Shown piece by piece: positions 1 through 6,526 of a stretch of DNA of 24,919 nucleotides. Each line of letters begins with the position of its first letter. The stretch's first letter is position 1. The DNA is from Methanocellales archaeon. GTDB lineage: Archaea > Halobacteriota > UBA148. The position numbers and the translations under genes are program-made. The notes below the pieces were generated by a model. The model worked only from the letters and a program-made list of their open reading frames with translations. It did no database searches and was not told where the DNA came from. The stretch spans positions 1-24,919 of the forward strand of contig JAAEEL010000031.1 in NCBI GenBank assembly GCA_013415795.1. Reading direction: 5' to 3'.

Positions 1-56
1 CAGCCGTGCGCACATTGCTTCTTTTAGAAGATCCAACCAGGCTAAGCTACGGGCCC
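1..56 (-). tRNA. Partial tRNA, probably tRNA-Ile(GAT), with a 20-nt D-arm intron
   Basis: Reading leftward from 56, the sequence is the 5' half of a tRNA: acceptor strand GGGCCCG (56-50), TA at positions 8-9, D-stem GCTT (47-44), then AGCCTGGTTGGA. The expected GC that completes the D-stem appears only at 11-10, followed by G and CACGG-CTG, the 5' side of an anticodon arm whose loop starts C-T-G. The 20 bases 31-12 are therefore an insertion. They fold exactly as a BHB intron: exon GTTG (37-34) pairs with intron CAAT (17-14), three-base bulges GA^T and GT^G hold the cut sites, and CTTCT (30-26) pairs with AGAAG (22-18) around a three-base loop. A TATA-like TCTTAAATCT (plus strand) near 89-98 is correctly spaced. 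The 3' half lies outside the window, so Ile(GAT) rests only on G34 and the general resemblance of acceptor and D arm to archaeal tRNA-Ile. Confidence 0.72.
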
Positions 57-147
57 CCAATACCAATAGAATGTGGCTATCCGTGTCTTAAATCTTTCCT
101 TGCACCGATAGGTTTATTTTATGCCTAGCATCAGAATAAACTGAACT

Positions 148-219
148 GGGCCGGTAGATCAGGGGTAGATCGCTACCTTGGCATGGTAGAGGCCTCGGGT
201 TCAAATCCCGACCGGTCCA
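148..219 (+). tRNA. tRNA-Ala(GGC)
   Basis: Complete cloverleaf of 72 bases. Acceptor GGGCCGG pairs with CCGGTCC and includes the G3-U70 wobble that identifies alanine tRNAs. The D-stem is GATC/GATC, the anticodon stem CTACC/GGTAG with loop TTGGCAT gives anticodon GGC, the T-arm is TCGGG/CCCGA, and the discriminator is A. CCA is not encoded, as is common in archaea. There is no intron. A T/A-rich box (GGTTTATTTTATG, about 110-122) lies at a plausible TATA distance upstream. It is divergent from the interrupted tRNA at 1-56. Confidence 0.95.
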
Positions 220-309
220 CTAGACATTTTTTAATGCACTTTCATTTACACGTTCTTTTGACAGAACAACCTCAATCGGCTTTGCACAAAAAGTGGCTAT
301 TTTTGGAGA

Positions 310-377
310 CTTTTTGTGCAAAAGGCACTTTTTGTGCAAAAGGCACTTTTTGTGCAAAAGGCACTTTTTGTGCAAAG
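310..377. repeat. 18-bp tandem repeat, about 3.8 copies
   Basis: The unit CTTTTTGTGCAAAAGGCA starts at 310, 328, 346 and 364 (last copy partial). Copies are identical. Each contains the near-palindrome TTTTG-TG-CAAAA, and GTGC…GCAC between repeats could form small hairpins. An inverted relative (TTTGCACAAA) lies at about 281-291. Because 18 is a multiple of three, the array leaves several frames open and creates spurious ORFs. It sits between tRNA-Ala and the TATA box of the FKBP gene, so it could be a protein-binding array or simply slippage-prone DNA. Confidence 0.9.
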
Positions 378-432
378 CTACCTCAATCAAAATGTTTATA
401 ACATCCAATCCTATTCTCAAAGTGGGATCCGA

Positions 433-999
433 ATGGTAAAAAGAGCATTGCTTTTATTTCTGGTCAGTGTTATCCTTGTGAGTGGCTGCACAGATAAGAA
501 TAGCAGCAAAGAAACTATAGATAGCGCAATAGTAAAACAGGGTGACGATGTCAGGGTTGATTACATAGGGAAACTGGAAGATGGTACTGTTTTTGATACA
601 TCCGTAAAAGACGTTGCTGCTGAGGCAGGCATATACAACCCAAACAGGGAATACAAACCAATTGAATTTACTGTTGGCACTGGTCAGATGATCAAGGGTT
701 TTGACAACGGCGTTGTTGGAATGACCGTTGGCGAGAGTAAGATTTTGATAATACCACCTGAAGAAGCATATGGCCCCTACAAGGAAGAACTTGTCCGTAC
801 CATTCAAATTGAAGAGGTATTGCAAGCAGGCATTACGCCGATGGTCGGTGGAAAAATTGCTATGAATCAGGGACTTGTAGCCACTATAATAGATATAACT
901 GATACAGAAGTTGTGCTCGATTTCAATCATATGCTTGCAGGGAAAACGCTGGTCTTTAAAATAGACCTTGTTTCAATCGGACAAGATCAAGAAGTGTAG
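433..999 (+). CDS. FKBP-type peptidyl-prolyl cis-trans isomerase, lipoprotein (SlyD-like)
   Basis: Protein of 188 residues. The first ~20 form a signal peptide (MVKRALLLFLVSVILVSGC) ending in a lipobox LVSGC, so the mature protein should be lipid-anchored outside the cell membrane. From about residue 35 it is an FKBP domain: DVRVDYIGKLEDGTVFDTS, then FTVGTGQMIKGFDNGVVGMTVGE and IPPEEAYGPY. The remaining ~75 residues fit the IF/flap region seen in archaeal and SlyD-type FKBPs, which adds chaperone activity. The frame is open back to 316, but that extension is only translated 18-bp repeats; the ATG at 433 directly precedes the signal peptide. A TATA-like TTTATAAC at 395-402 implies a short leader. 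Expected role: proline isomerisation and folding of exported proteins. Confidence 0.9.
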   Translation: MVKRALLLFLVSVILVSGCTDKNSSKETIDSAIVKQGDDVRVDYIGKLEDGTVFDTSVKDVAAEAGIYNPNREYKPIEFTVGTGQMIKGFDNGVVGMTVGESKILIIPPEEAYGPYKEELVRTIQIEEVLQAGITPMVGGKIAMNQGLVATIIDITDTEVVLDFNHMLAGKTLVFKIDLVSIGQDQEV

Positions 1000-1155
1000 G
1001 ATTTCAACAATGGAGAAAGGGTAGATTTTATTCGTATGTATAAGCATAGTTACAGAATACGAAGGTGAAATCGAAATAGACGTGAAGAGCAGCGCCCATG
1101 TAGTACCCAAAGTTTTATGATTCTTCATGTAACACTCAAGTTAGGCGATACTTTT

Positions 1156-1229
1156 GGGCTCGTGGTCTAGTTGGTTATGACGTCGCCTTGACATGGCGGA
1201 GGTCCTGAGTTCGAATCTCAGCGGGCCCA
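1156..1229 (+). tRNA. tRNA-Val(GAC)
   Basis: Complete cloverleaf of 74 bases. Acceptor GGGCTCG pairs with CGGGCCC (one T-G wobble), D-arm GTCT…TGAC, anticodon stem TCGCC/GGCGG with loop TTGACAT gives anticodon GAC, T-arm CTGAG/CTCAG, discriminator A, no encoded CCA and no intron. It lies 30 bases before the tRNA-Glu gene and may be co-transcribed with it. The 150 bases between the FKBP gene and this tRNA contain no convincing gene. Confidence 0.95.
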
Positions 1230-1259
1230 TGAGCGACATTTGAAGATCGCAGTGCATTT

Positions 1260-1381
1260 GCTCCGGTAGTGTAGTCCGGCCAATCATTCCGGCCTTTCGA
1301 GCAACCTTTTTGCAAGAAAAAAAAATATTGACAAAAGGGCAAAGATAGCCGAAGACCCGGGTTCGAATCCCGGCCGGAGCA
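1260..1381 (+). tRNA. tRNA-Glu(TTC) with a 47-nt intron
   Basis: Exons are 1260-1299 and 1347-1381 (75 bases spliced). Acceptor GCTCCGG pairs with CCGGAGC; the D-arm has the long AGTCCGGCCA loop typical of archaeal Asp/Glu tRNAs; loop CTTTCGA gives anticodon TTC; T-arm CCGGG/CCCGG; discriminator A. The intron 1300-1346 is at the canonical 37/38 site and forms a BHB: CTTT (1294-1297) pairs with AAAG (1341-1344), bulges are CG^A and AT^A, and GC plus CCTTTT pairs with AAAAGG plus GC inside the intron with two bulged A. The intron loop holds a run of nine A. The outermost anticodon-stem pair appears mismatched (C27/A43). Confidence 0.93.
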
Positions 1382-1428
1382 TTCTACGAGGATAACCGAG
1401 AAATTCGTTTCACAACTTTTGGATGGGT

Positions 1429-2334
1429 TTAAAATAGTTCCATAATTCTGTCGATAGTGCTTATTTTTGACTCTTTTGCAAATAATTGCACTTCATAGGC
1501 ATCCAAATGCCCATCCATATTCATATCTGCCCCCCTTAGATCAGAAACTTCTTTTAATGCCCTGGAAGGGTCTGTGGCAAAGAAAGCTTTTATGCCCTCA
1601 ATGCTTTTTAGTCTTTCCTTGTCGACTCTAGTACTAGAAACGATCTTGTAAAGGGCTTAAGCCAAAGTATATGGTTTATTTATCAACTCAGAGCTAACCT
1701 ATATCAGTATAATATTCCCTTATCCTGCTGGCATAGAGGGACAGTTAGGTTATTTATGAGATATGCTACAAGGGCAACCAGTGCAATTGCCATCGCTGCC
1801 GAGGATTCTCTTCTTCCTCCCGTGCCTGAGAACAAGAAACTATAAAAGGCAAAATAACAGACCATAGGTATTACGCTCAATGCTGTTATACTACAACATC
1901 TCTATGGCGGATATGAGCTGTTTCGTGTCCTAAAACAGCTCTAAGCCCATCATCATTCAATCTGCTCAATATTTCGCCAGTCACACATACCCTGGAATCT
2001 CTTTTCGTATTACCAAAGGCGAAGGCGTTGAGTATTGGAACAGAAGAGATGCCAACTTTAGGCTTTTCCATACCTGCTTTATGGCATAATTCATTTACTA
2101 TAGAATGGAGGCGCGGATTATCAGAGGGGAAACATATTTGACTCTCATGAATCGTTCGACCATTTTCGGACCAATCATGAACTGAAATCCAACGATGATA
2201 AAAGCAAGAAGTGCATAGAATATTGGTGTGCCTGTTCCTGCGAGATATCCAATAGCACTAAATAAGGCAAAGACAATAGCTCACATAAATATTACACATA
2301 AAGCCACCATTATTCTAAGCCAAATGGTTCGCAT
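1429..2334 (-). pseudogene. htpX: Broken HtpX-type M48 membrane metalloprotease
   Basis: Translating leftward from ATG at 2334 gives fragments of one HtpX protein in changing frames. The first membrane segment is interrupted by TGA after VALCVIFM and continues as AIVFALFSAIGYLAG and MIGPKMVERFMRVKYVS. A shift then leads to DNPRLHSIVNELCHKAGMEKPK, KVGISSVPILNAFAFGN and the zinc site HETAHIRHRD. Another shift follows RDVVV, giving ITALSVIPMVCYFAFYSFLF and a second membrane pair. A further shift gives SRIREYYTDIG (the family's third-ligand region), a stop, then KSIEGIKAFFATDPSRALKE. Near the C-terminus DMNMDGHLDAYE matches an EF-hand loop. At least two stops and three frameshifts make this a recent, full-length pseudogene. 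HtpX normally degrades misfolded membrane proteins. Confidence 0.88.
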
Positions 2335-2370
2335 TTTTTTATCTCCGTCTCTTGTTGAGTATCAATCACA

Positions 2371-2390
2371 TATATTAAGATAGTTCACAT
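2371..2390 (+). promoter_or_regulatory. TATA box plus TAGTTCACAT element before the 2401 gene
   Basis: TATATTA at 2371-2377 lies about 27 bases before the ATG at 2401, so the transcript should be leaderless or nearly so. TAGTTCACAT at 2381-2390 follows it; the same ten bases follow TATA-like sequences at 13309-13318 and 15954-15963. Confidence 0.55.
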
Positions 2391-2400
2391 AAAAGGATAT

Positions 2401-2925
2401 ATGATTCCCATCGAGGAGCTTGCAGGAGTAGTTGAGGTGCTGGGCGTCACAAACGAGGACGAATTATATGCAATTTTCAAAGAATTGACCTTTTTCAGGA
2501 GATGCAAAGTTCCTTCTAGAAAAAATGTAAAGGAATTGATCGGTCATGCAATAAAAGAGCATTGGATTGAAGCTGTTAATGGATCTGGAATCATAGTGGG
2601 TCCTTGCGCATTTACAGAAGTCCCAGATGATCTGAGCGAAGTGATAGATATCCTCAAGATAGATATTAATAGGAAAATAGACTGGAATAAGGTTTCTTCT
2701 GTTAAAACAGGCGAGTTGAAAAGCGATTTCGAAGATCTTTCTAAAAAGATATATGGGTTGAAGGGAAAAATAACTTCAAAAAAGCAGATAATAGAATTGG
2801 AAAATGATTATAATCGCCTTATGCAGCTTTACTATGACTTTGATTTCTGGCTACCCGTAAATTTAGCCTTGGCGAAAGAAGAATTGAGAAGTTTGAGCAA
2901 AGAGCTGGAAAGCTTAAGAACATAG
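2401..2925 (+). CDS. Conserved hypothetical archaeal protein, possibly DUF7109-like
   Basis: Protein of 174 residues with no catalytic motif I recognise. The N-terminal ~95 residues (IEELAGVVEVLGVTNEDELY… through GIIVGPCAFTEVPDD) look like a small helical domain followed by a VGP-AF turn, resembling from memory haloarchaeal proteins annotated DUF7109; this is unverified. The C-terminal ~75 residues are strongly charged and heptad-like (LKSDFEDLSKKIYGLKGKI… ELRSLSKELESLRT), suggesting a coiled coil. The start follows a TATA box at leaderless spacing and has no SD. It lies 16 bases before rlmE on the same strand, so the two are probably co-transcribed; a role linked to ribosome or RNA work would be guesswork from context. 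Confidence 0.75.
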   Translation: MIPIEELAGVVEVLGVTNEDELYAIFKELTFFRRCKVPSRKNVKELIGHAIKEHWIEAVNGSGIIVGPCAFTEVPDDLSEVIDILKIDINRKIDWNKVSSVKTGELKSDFEDLSKKIYGLKGKITSKKQIIELENDYNRLMQLYYDFDFWLPVNLALAKEELRSLSKELESLRT

Positions 2926-2941
2926 AAAACCTCTTCTAATC

Positions 2942-3526
2942 ATGCCGCGCAAAAGAGAGGATTATTTTTATCGGAAGGCAAAGAAAGAAGGTTACAGATC
3001 CAGAGCATCATATAAACTTCAGCAGATCAATGCAAAGTACAACGTGATACGACCAGATAATATCGTAGTTGACCTCGGTGCAGCCCCTGGTGGCTGGCTT
3101 CAAGTAGCCAAAGAAATTTCAGGCGGTTTTGTCATGGGAATCGATATACAAGAAATTGAGCCCATCGAAGGTGTAGAGAACCTACTGGGGGATATAACCG
3201 ATCCATCTACCCTAAAAAAAATACAGGGTCTTATCGAGAATATGGGTGGTGCTGATGTCGTCATATGTGATGCTTCTCCTAATCTCTCTGGCAACTGGAG
3301 TTTAGACCATGCGAGGTCCATCGGTCTGTGTAACTCGGCTTTAAAAATTGCTATAAACATACTAAAACCAGACGGAAATTTCGTTGTGAAAGTGTTTCAG
3401 GGCGACATGTTCTCTAACTTTCTTGCCGCAGTCAAAAAACATTTCCGCTTCACTAAGGCATATGGTCCCAAGGCTTCTAGGAAGGAGAGCGCTGAGATCT
3501 ATGTTATTGGTAAAGGGTTCTTTTGA
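2942..3526 (+). CDS. rlmE: 23S rRNA 2'-O-ribose methyltransferase RlmE (FtsJ/RrmJ family)
   Basis: Protein of 194 residues, the normal size for this family. It transfers a methyl group from S-adenosylmethionine (SAM) to a ribose 2'-OH; the E. coli homologue modifies U2552 in the A-loop of 23S rRNA. The SAM site is VVDLGAAPGGW (42-52). The catalytic K-D-K-E tetrad is visible as K25 (RASYKL), D110 (ICDASPNLSG), K150 (VVKVFQGD) and E185 (KESAEIY). It lacks the C-terminal extension some archaeal homologues carry. Its last 23 bases overlap the convergent trm1 gene, so the two 3' ends are antisense to one another. Confidence 0.95.
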   Translation: MPRKREDYFYRKAKKEGYRSRASYKLQQINAKYNVIRPDNIVVDLGAAPGGWLQVAKEISGGFVMGIDIQEIEPIEGVENLLGDITDPSTLKKIQGLIENMGGADVVICDASPNLSGNWSLDHARSIGLCNSALKIAINILKPDGNFVVKVFQGDMFSNFLAAVKKHFRFTKAYGPKASRKESAEIYVIGKGFF

Positions 3527-4622
3527 TCTCCTCCAGTGGAGCATCTGTCTTAAATGATGTTCCAATAAAGTGTGTTCTAGATGCTCGAAAACCTGCCTCT
3601 TGTAGTTTGAGAATTGTTTCATCTATGGTAGGTGGCGTAATTTTCAAAGCCTTACAGAACTTATGTTGATCATAGGATGTTGGAATATCTAGTTCGTCCC
3701 TGCAAAGGCGCACGATCTTTAGTGCTTGCTCCTTTGCACCTAACTCCCTGGTTTTGAGCTCATCTAAAACTAGCTTGCAGAATTTCGTTTCATGCAAACC
3801 ACCCAACCAAAGAGGACCTGCCAAACTTGTGTAAGAGCTGCAGTGGGGGCAATCATTTGCCATATGGACTGCCAAGCCAGAATTCCATCCTCTTTGACCA
3901 CAAGAGAAACAATGATATATGAAACCCATTTGTTTTAGCATATTATTTGCATTTGAAGCTCCTTTTTTTAAGGATACATACACCCTGTAATAGTGATCTG
4001 TGGCATGTGATAACAAAGAGTCCATGGACTTGTCATATTTAGCCAGATTCCTCGCTATGGCTCCAAGTAGAATACGTATACCCATCTCTGCGTGATATTC
4101 TGTTTTTAAGGGTGATGCTCCGTATTTTCTAATGCCAGAAGCTTTGTGCGCCCCACATAGGGGCGCTGTATCAGTAGCCGTTATGCAAAGCATCTTGTCC
4201 GCCGATCTGCAGGCAGAATCCAAGAAAGACGCTGGTGAACCAAAAGGATCAATATCGACAATATCGAAACGTGACTCAGAAAGCAGTACGTTCGCATTTT
4301 TTCTCTCTGCCTTTGCATCCAGCTTATTCAACCCAATGTTTTTTACTATCAGCTCATAAGCCTTGAAGTTCCGGTCATTGATGGTGGTGTCCAAGCAGAG
4401 TTCTTTTGCCACTCGCACACCCCTAATGCCAGTTGCACCAAGTGCGTCTACATAGGAGTCCTGATCGCTTGCAAACGCAGCAATGCATGCTATGCTAATG
4501 TCTCTTGAGAGTTCCATTTTTGGATTGTAAAAAACCGGGGTCTTGGAAGGAATATGGTTTCCTCTTTCAAACACTGGAACTATGATTTTCGTCGTGCCCT
4601 CTTTGATGATTTCTGTCTGCAT
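3504..4622 (-). CDS. trm1: tRNA (guanine26-N2)-dimethyltransferase Trm1
   Basis: Protein of 372 residues, typical for archaeal Trm1, which makes N2,N2-dimethylguanosine at G26 of tRNAs using SAM. The N-terminal HIPSKTPVFYNPKMELSRD is characteristic. The methyltransferase core shows DALGATGIRGVRVA (59-72) and the catalytic DIDPFGSP (123-130). A zinc ribbon is formed by C238/C241 (CFSC) and C258/C261 (CPHC), then a C-terminal helical domain. The ATG at 4622 opens the frame. The end overlaps rlmE by 23 bases in convergent orientation. The tRNAs in this window are among possible substrates. Confidence 0.95.
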   Translation of the reverse strand: MQTEIIKEGTTKIIVPVFERGNHIPSKTPVFYNPKMELSRDISIACIAAFASDQDSYVDALGATGIRGVRVAKELCLDTTINDRNFKAYELIVKNIGLNKLDAKAERKNANVLLSESRFDIVDIDPFGSPASFLDSACRSADKMLCITATDTAPLCGAHKASGIRKYGASPLKTEYHAEMGIRILLGAIARNLAKYDKSMDSLLSHATDHYYRVYVSLKKGASNANNMLKQMGFIYHCFSCGQRGWNSGLAVHMANDCPHCSSYTSLAGPLWLGGLHETKFCKLVLDELKTRELGAKEQALKIVRLCRDELDIPTSYDQHKFCKALKITPPTIDETILKLQEAGFRASRTHFIGTSFKTDAPLEEIKRTLYQ

Positions 4623-4939
4623 GCATATCTTATCCCATATTTTTTCTTTCTTTTTCTTTTTAAATGAGTTTATTATCAGTTGATATTTATTCTGTAGAGA
4701 GGTGCTTTTAGTTTATAAAGTAATTAATAATTTTTTAAAGGCTCTTAAAAGATGGCTAAAAGAGTAAAACATGTTTAAACGAATAAGAAGTGGATTTATT
4801 GGAGATTATATTAAATTTTTTTCTTTAAGACTCATAGATAATTTAAATGAAAATACGGATTTACGATAATACAATATAAATAGTAACGAAACAATAGTTA
4901 TGTGCGGCTTTATCAAAAGCCAAAAGGGAGGAATTTTAA
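4623..4939. other. AT-rich spacer with promoter and leader of the DUF3243 gene
   Basis: No convincing gene. A 32-codon ORF at 4771-4869 (starts MFKRIRSGFIGDYIKFF) lacks an SD and recognisable similarity. AATATAAATAG near 4872-4882 is a good TATA box for the gene at 4940; predicted initiation near 4905 would put the hairpin at 4906-4921 at the very 5' end of the mRNA. Confidence 0.5.
4906..4921 (+). promoter_or_regulatory. Leader hairpin just upstream of the SD of the DUF3243 gene
   Basis: GGCTTT (4906-4911) pairs with AAAGCC (4916-4921) around the loop ATCA. It is followed within a few bases by AGGGAGGA, the SD at about 4924-4931. The position suggests mRNA stabilisation or control of ribosome access; no known riboswitch is recognisable. 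Confidence 0.5.
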
Positions 4940-5215
4940 ATGAAAGAGGCAAAAAAGTGTATAGACGCCATGGACTATGTAAAGGACTGGGCGACTTGGA
5001 CTGGTCATCTAAAAACCGCTATTAACCAAGGCAGGAAGTTCGGAATGTCTGATGAAACGATTAGGAGGTTATCAGTGAAAGTAGGTGACTTTCTTGCCAA
5101 CAGAGTATGTCCGGCAACACCTGAAGAACAATTGATGATAGATATGTGGAGCGTAGCCACTCCGGATGAGCGTAAGACTTTAGCAACAATTATGTTTAAG
5201 ATGCTCGATAAGTAG
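4940..5215 (+). CDS. DUF3243 family protein (YmfJ-like)
   Basis: Protein of 91 residues, no signal or membrane segment. After a short leader, the sequence W..W..HLKTAINQGRKFGMSDETI, KVGDFLANRVCPATPEEQ and MIDMWSVATPDERKTLA matches the helical DUF3243 family best known from Firmicutes (B. subtilis YmfJ), whose function is unknown. The family is mainly bacterial, so presence here suggests an old transfer, though base use does not stand out. The gene is isolated, with its own TATA box, leader hairpin, a very strong SD (GGGAGGA) and a downstream hairpin plus T-run, so it is a well-equipped single-gene unit and probably expressed. Confidence 0.85.
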   Translation: MKEAKKCIDAMDYVKDWATWTGHLKTAINQGRKFGMSDETIRRLSVKVGDFLANRVCPATPEEQLMIDMWSVATPDERKTLATIMFKMLDK

Positions 5216-5270
5216 TCTTGAATATAAAAAAAGTCTTACGATTTCTTGAGTCTTTCAGTAGCAAGATGTG

Positions 5271-5328
5271 GGCTTCGGTCTTCTTAGCCTTTCGTATTAA
5301 TGCATCGAAGCCTATGCTCCTTTTTTTT
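5271..5328 (+). terminator. Hairpin followed by T-run after DUF3243
   Basis: GGCTTCG (5271-5277) pairs perfectly with CGAAGCC (5306-5312), with a 28-base loop, followed by eight T at 5321-5328. Archaeal termination mainly needs the T-run; the stem may protect the 3' end. Confidence 0.5.
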
Positions 5329-5535
5329 ATGCAATACAGGTATTAATTCAAAACAGTTTTTTAACCTAGGATATACTTGTTCTTTATTTTCCGCATTCCT
5401 CATTAGACGAGGCTCCACTCAAAATTAATTTTTCAAATTTTTATTACGAGTAACTTCTTACAAACTATGGAAGTTAAAATAAGTCGAAACGAAGAACTCA
5501 AAGCGTATATCGAATCCAAAAAATAGAGTGTAGGT

Positions 5536-5707
5536 ATGAGGAGTCAAAAAATAACACTCTTTACGCATTACTTTTTCAGTGCAGGGCGTCCTTTGCTTCA
5601 TAGGTGGAATAAGACTTTATTTACTAAATGATCTTATTGGAATGTTAATAAATTGCGCAACAGGCATATCCTTTTTCGCGATTGCTTATTCTAGATTTAA
5701 GGGCTGA
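5536..5707 (+). pseudogene. Remnant of a small two-helix membrane protein
   Basis: ATG at 5536 reads MRSQKITLFTHYFF and then loses its hydrophobic character. Switching frame near 5577 gives VLCFIGGIRLYLLNDLIG, then MLINCATGISFFAIAYSRFKG and a stop at 5705-5707. The two pieces together make a plausible small two-helix membrane protein with one frameshift. I do not recognise a family. A 19-codon ORF just upstream (5467, MEVKISRNEELKAYIESKK) may be another fragment. The rest of 5329-5886 shows no gene. Confidence 0.35.
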
Positions 5708-5886
5708 TTTTCATAGTTTATTGATGAACTGCATAGTATTTCTTTCTAATCTGAAGATTACATTATCTTAGATGAGACTGTTAAATTCAATAAATCTGTA
5801 TGCATGAAATCGGTCAGATTAGTTTTCACTTTTGATGGAAAAACATATATAAACAACTCATTGTAATAGTAACTAAAGGTGACAAC

Positions 5887-6483
5887 ATGAGCACAGAAGA
5901 GCAAATAAATGATACCGTAAAAAAAGGTTTCAATCTCTTCAAGGAGCAATATGTGGCTCTTATCATTGGAACCGTGATTGCCATTGTTGGAATGATCTTA
6001 ATCATTACAATCCCTCCACTAATCTTCGGAATTTATTACATGTGCACACAGATAGTAAAAGGAGAAAAAGTAGAGATTTCTGATGTTTTTAAAGGCTTTA
6101 ATTATTTTTTCACCAGCTGGGGATTGTTTATCGTCGGTTTTCTGGCAATAACTGTCGGATTGGTCTTGTTGGTGATTCCAGGACTGCTTTTGATGGTGCT
6201 TTTCCAATATGCCATTGCAGTAGCGATACTTGAGAATCAGGGTGCAATTGATTCGCTCAAGAGAAGTTATGAAATAGGTAAAGAGAACTTCAGTTTTTCA
6301 TTAGTCCTCTGGATTTTGTTGACAGTGATAGAGGCTGTTGGAAGTCTCACACGAATAGGTATTTTGATTACTATCCCGTTCTCTGCACTTTGTATTTGCA
6401 TAGCAACCCATAAATTGACTGCAAAGACTGAAGAAACCGCAAAGACTGAAGAAACCGCAAAGACTAAAAAAACTGCAAAGTAA
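5887..6483 (+). CDS. Membrane protein with repetitive charged tail, glycerophosphodiesterase membrane-domain-like
   Basis: Protein of 198 residues. After a short polar start (MSTEEQINDTVKKGFNLFKE) there are about four to five hydrophobic segments: near 24-52, 76-113 (including the turn LVIPGLLLMVLF) and 136-173. The arrangement, with the turn KGFNYFFTSWG and the motif AILENQGAIDSLKRSYE, resembles the membrane domain found beside glycerophosphodiester phosphodiesterases and in DUF975-like proteins; that is a resemblance, not an assignment. The tail is a run of TAKTEE/TAKTKK repeats encoded by an 18-bp tandem repeat, apparently shortened by a frameshift. TATA box CATATATAAAC (5844-5854) and GGTGA before the ATG support this start. 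Confidence 0.8.
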   Translation: MSTEEQINDTVKKGFNLFKEQYVALIIGTVIAIVGMILIITIPPLIFGIYYMCTQIVKGEKVEISDVFKGFNYFFTSWGLFIVGFLAITVGLVLLVIPGLLLMVLFQYAIAVAILENQGAIDSLKRSYEIGKENFSFSLVLWILLTVIEAVGSLTRIGILITIPFSALCICIATHKLTAKTEETAKTEETAKTKKTAK

Positions 6484-6504
6484 AGAAACTGCAAAGAATA
6501 AAAC
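6421..6504 (+). repeat. 18-bp coding tandem repeat running past the stop codon
   Basis: The unit GCAAAGACTGAAGAAACC occurs at 6421 and 6439, and diverged copies follow at 6457 and 6475. The stop codon TAA at 6481-6483 falls inside the last unit, and the repeat-like sequence continues afterwards (AGAAACTGCAAAG). Restoring two bases before 6481 would reopen the frame as TKETAKNKTENNKAD, ending at TAA 6524-6526. Confidence 0.75.
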
Positions 6505-6526
6505 TGAGAATAATAAAGCCGATTAA

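Noticed and set aside
310..377. Short CRISPR array
   Set aside because: The units are directly abutting with no spacers, and no cas gene is near.
220..420. 66-codon minus-strand ORF across the 18-bp repeats
   Set aside because: It is open only because the repeat unit is a multiple of three; the product is a repeated HKKCLL with no other support.
454..930. 158-codon minus-strand ORF opposite the FKBP gene
   Set aside because: It is a shadow of a clearly conserved FKBP frame and shows no recognisable domain.
1000..1155. Open stretch reading IVTEYEGEIEIDVKSSAHVV before tRNA-Val
   Set aside because: Short, no start codon or SD in frame, and no family recognised; too little to call a pseudogene.
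1..1381. Integration site or genomic island at the tRNA cluster
   Set aside because: No integrase, no repeated tRNA 3' end and no mobile genes nearby.
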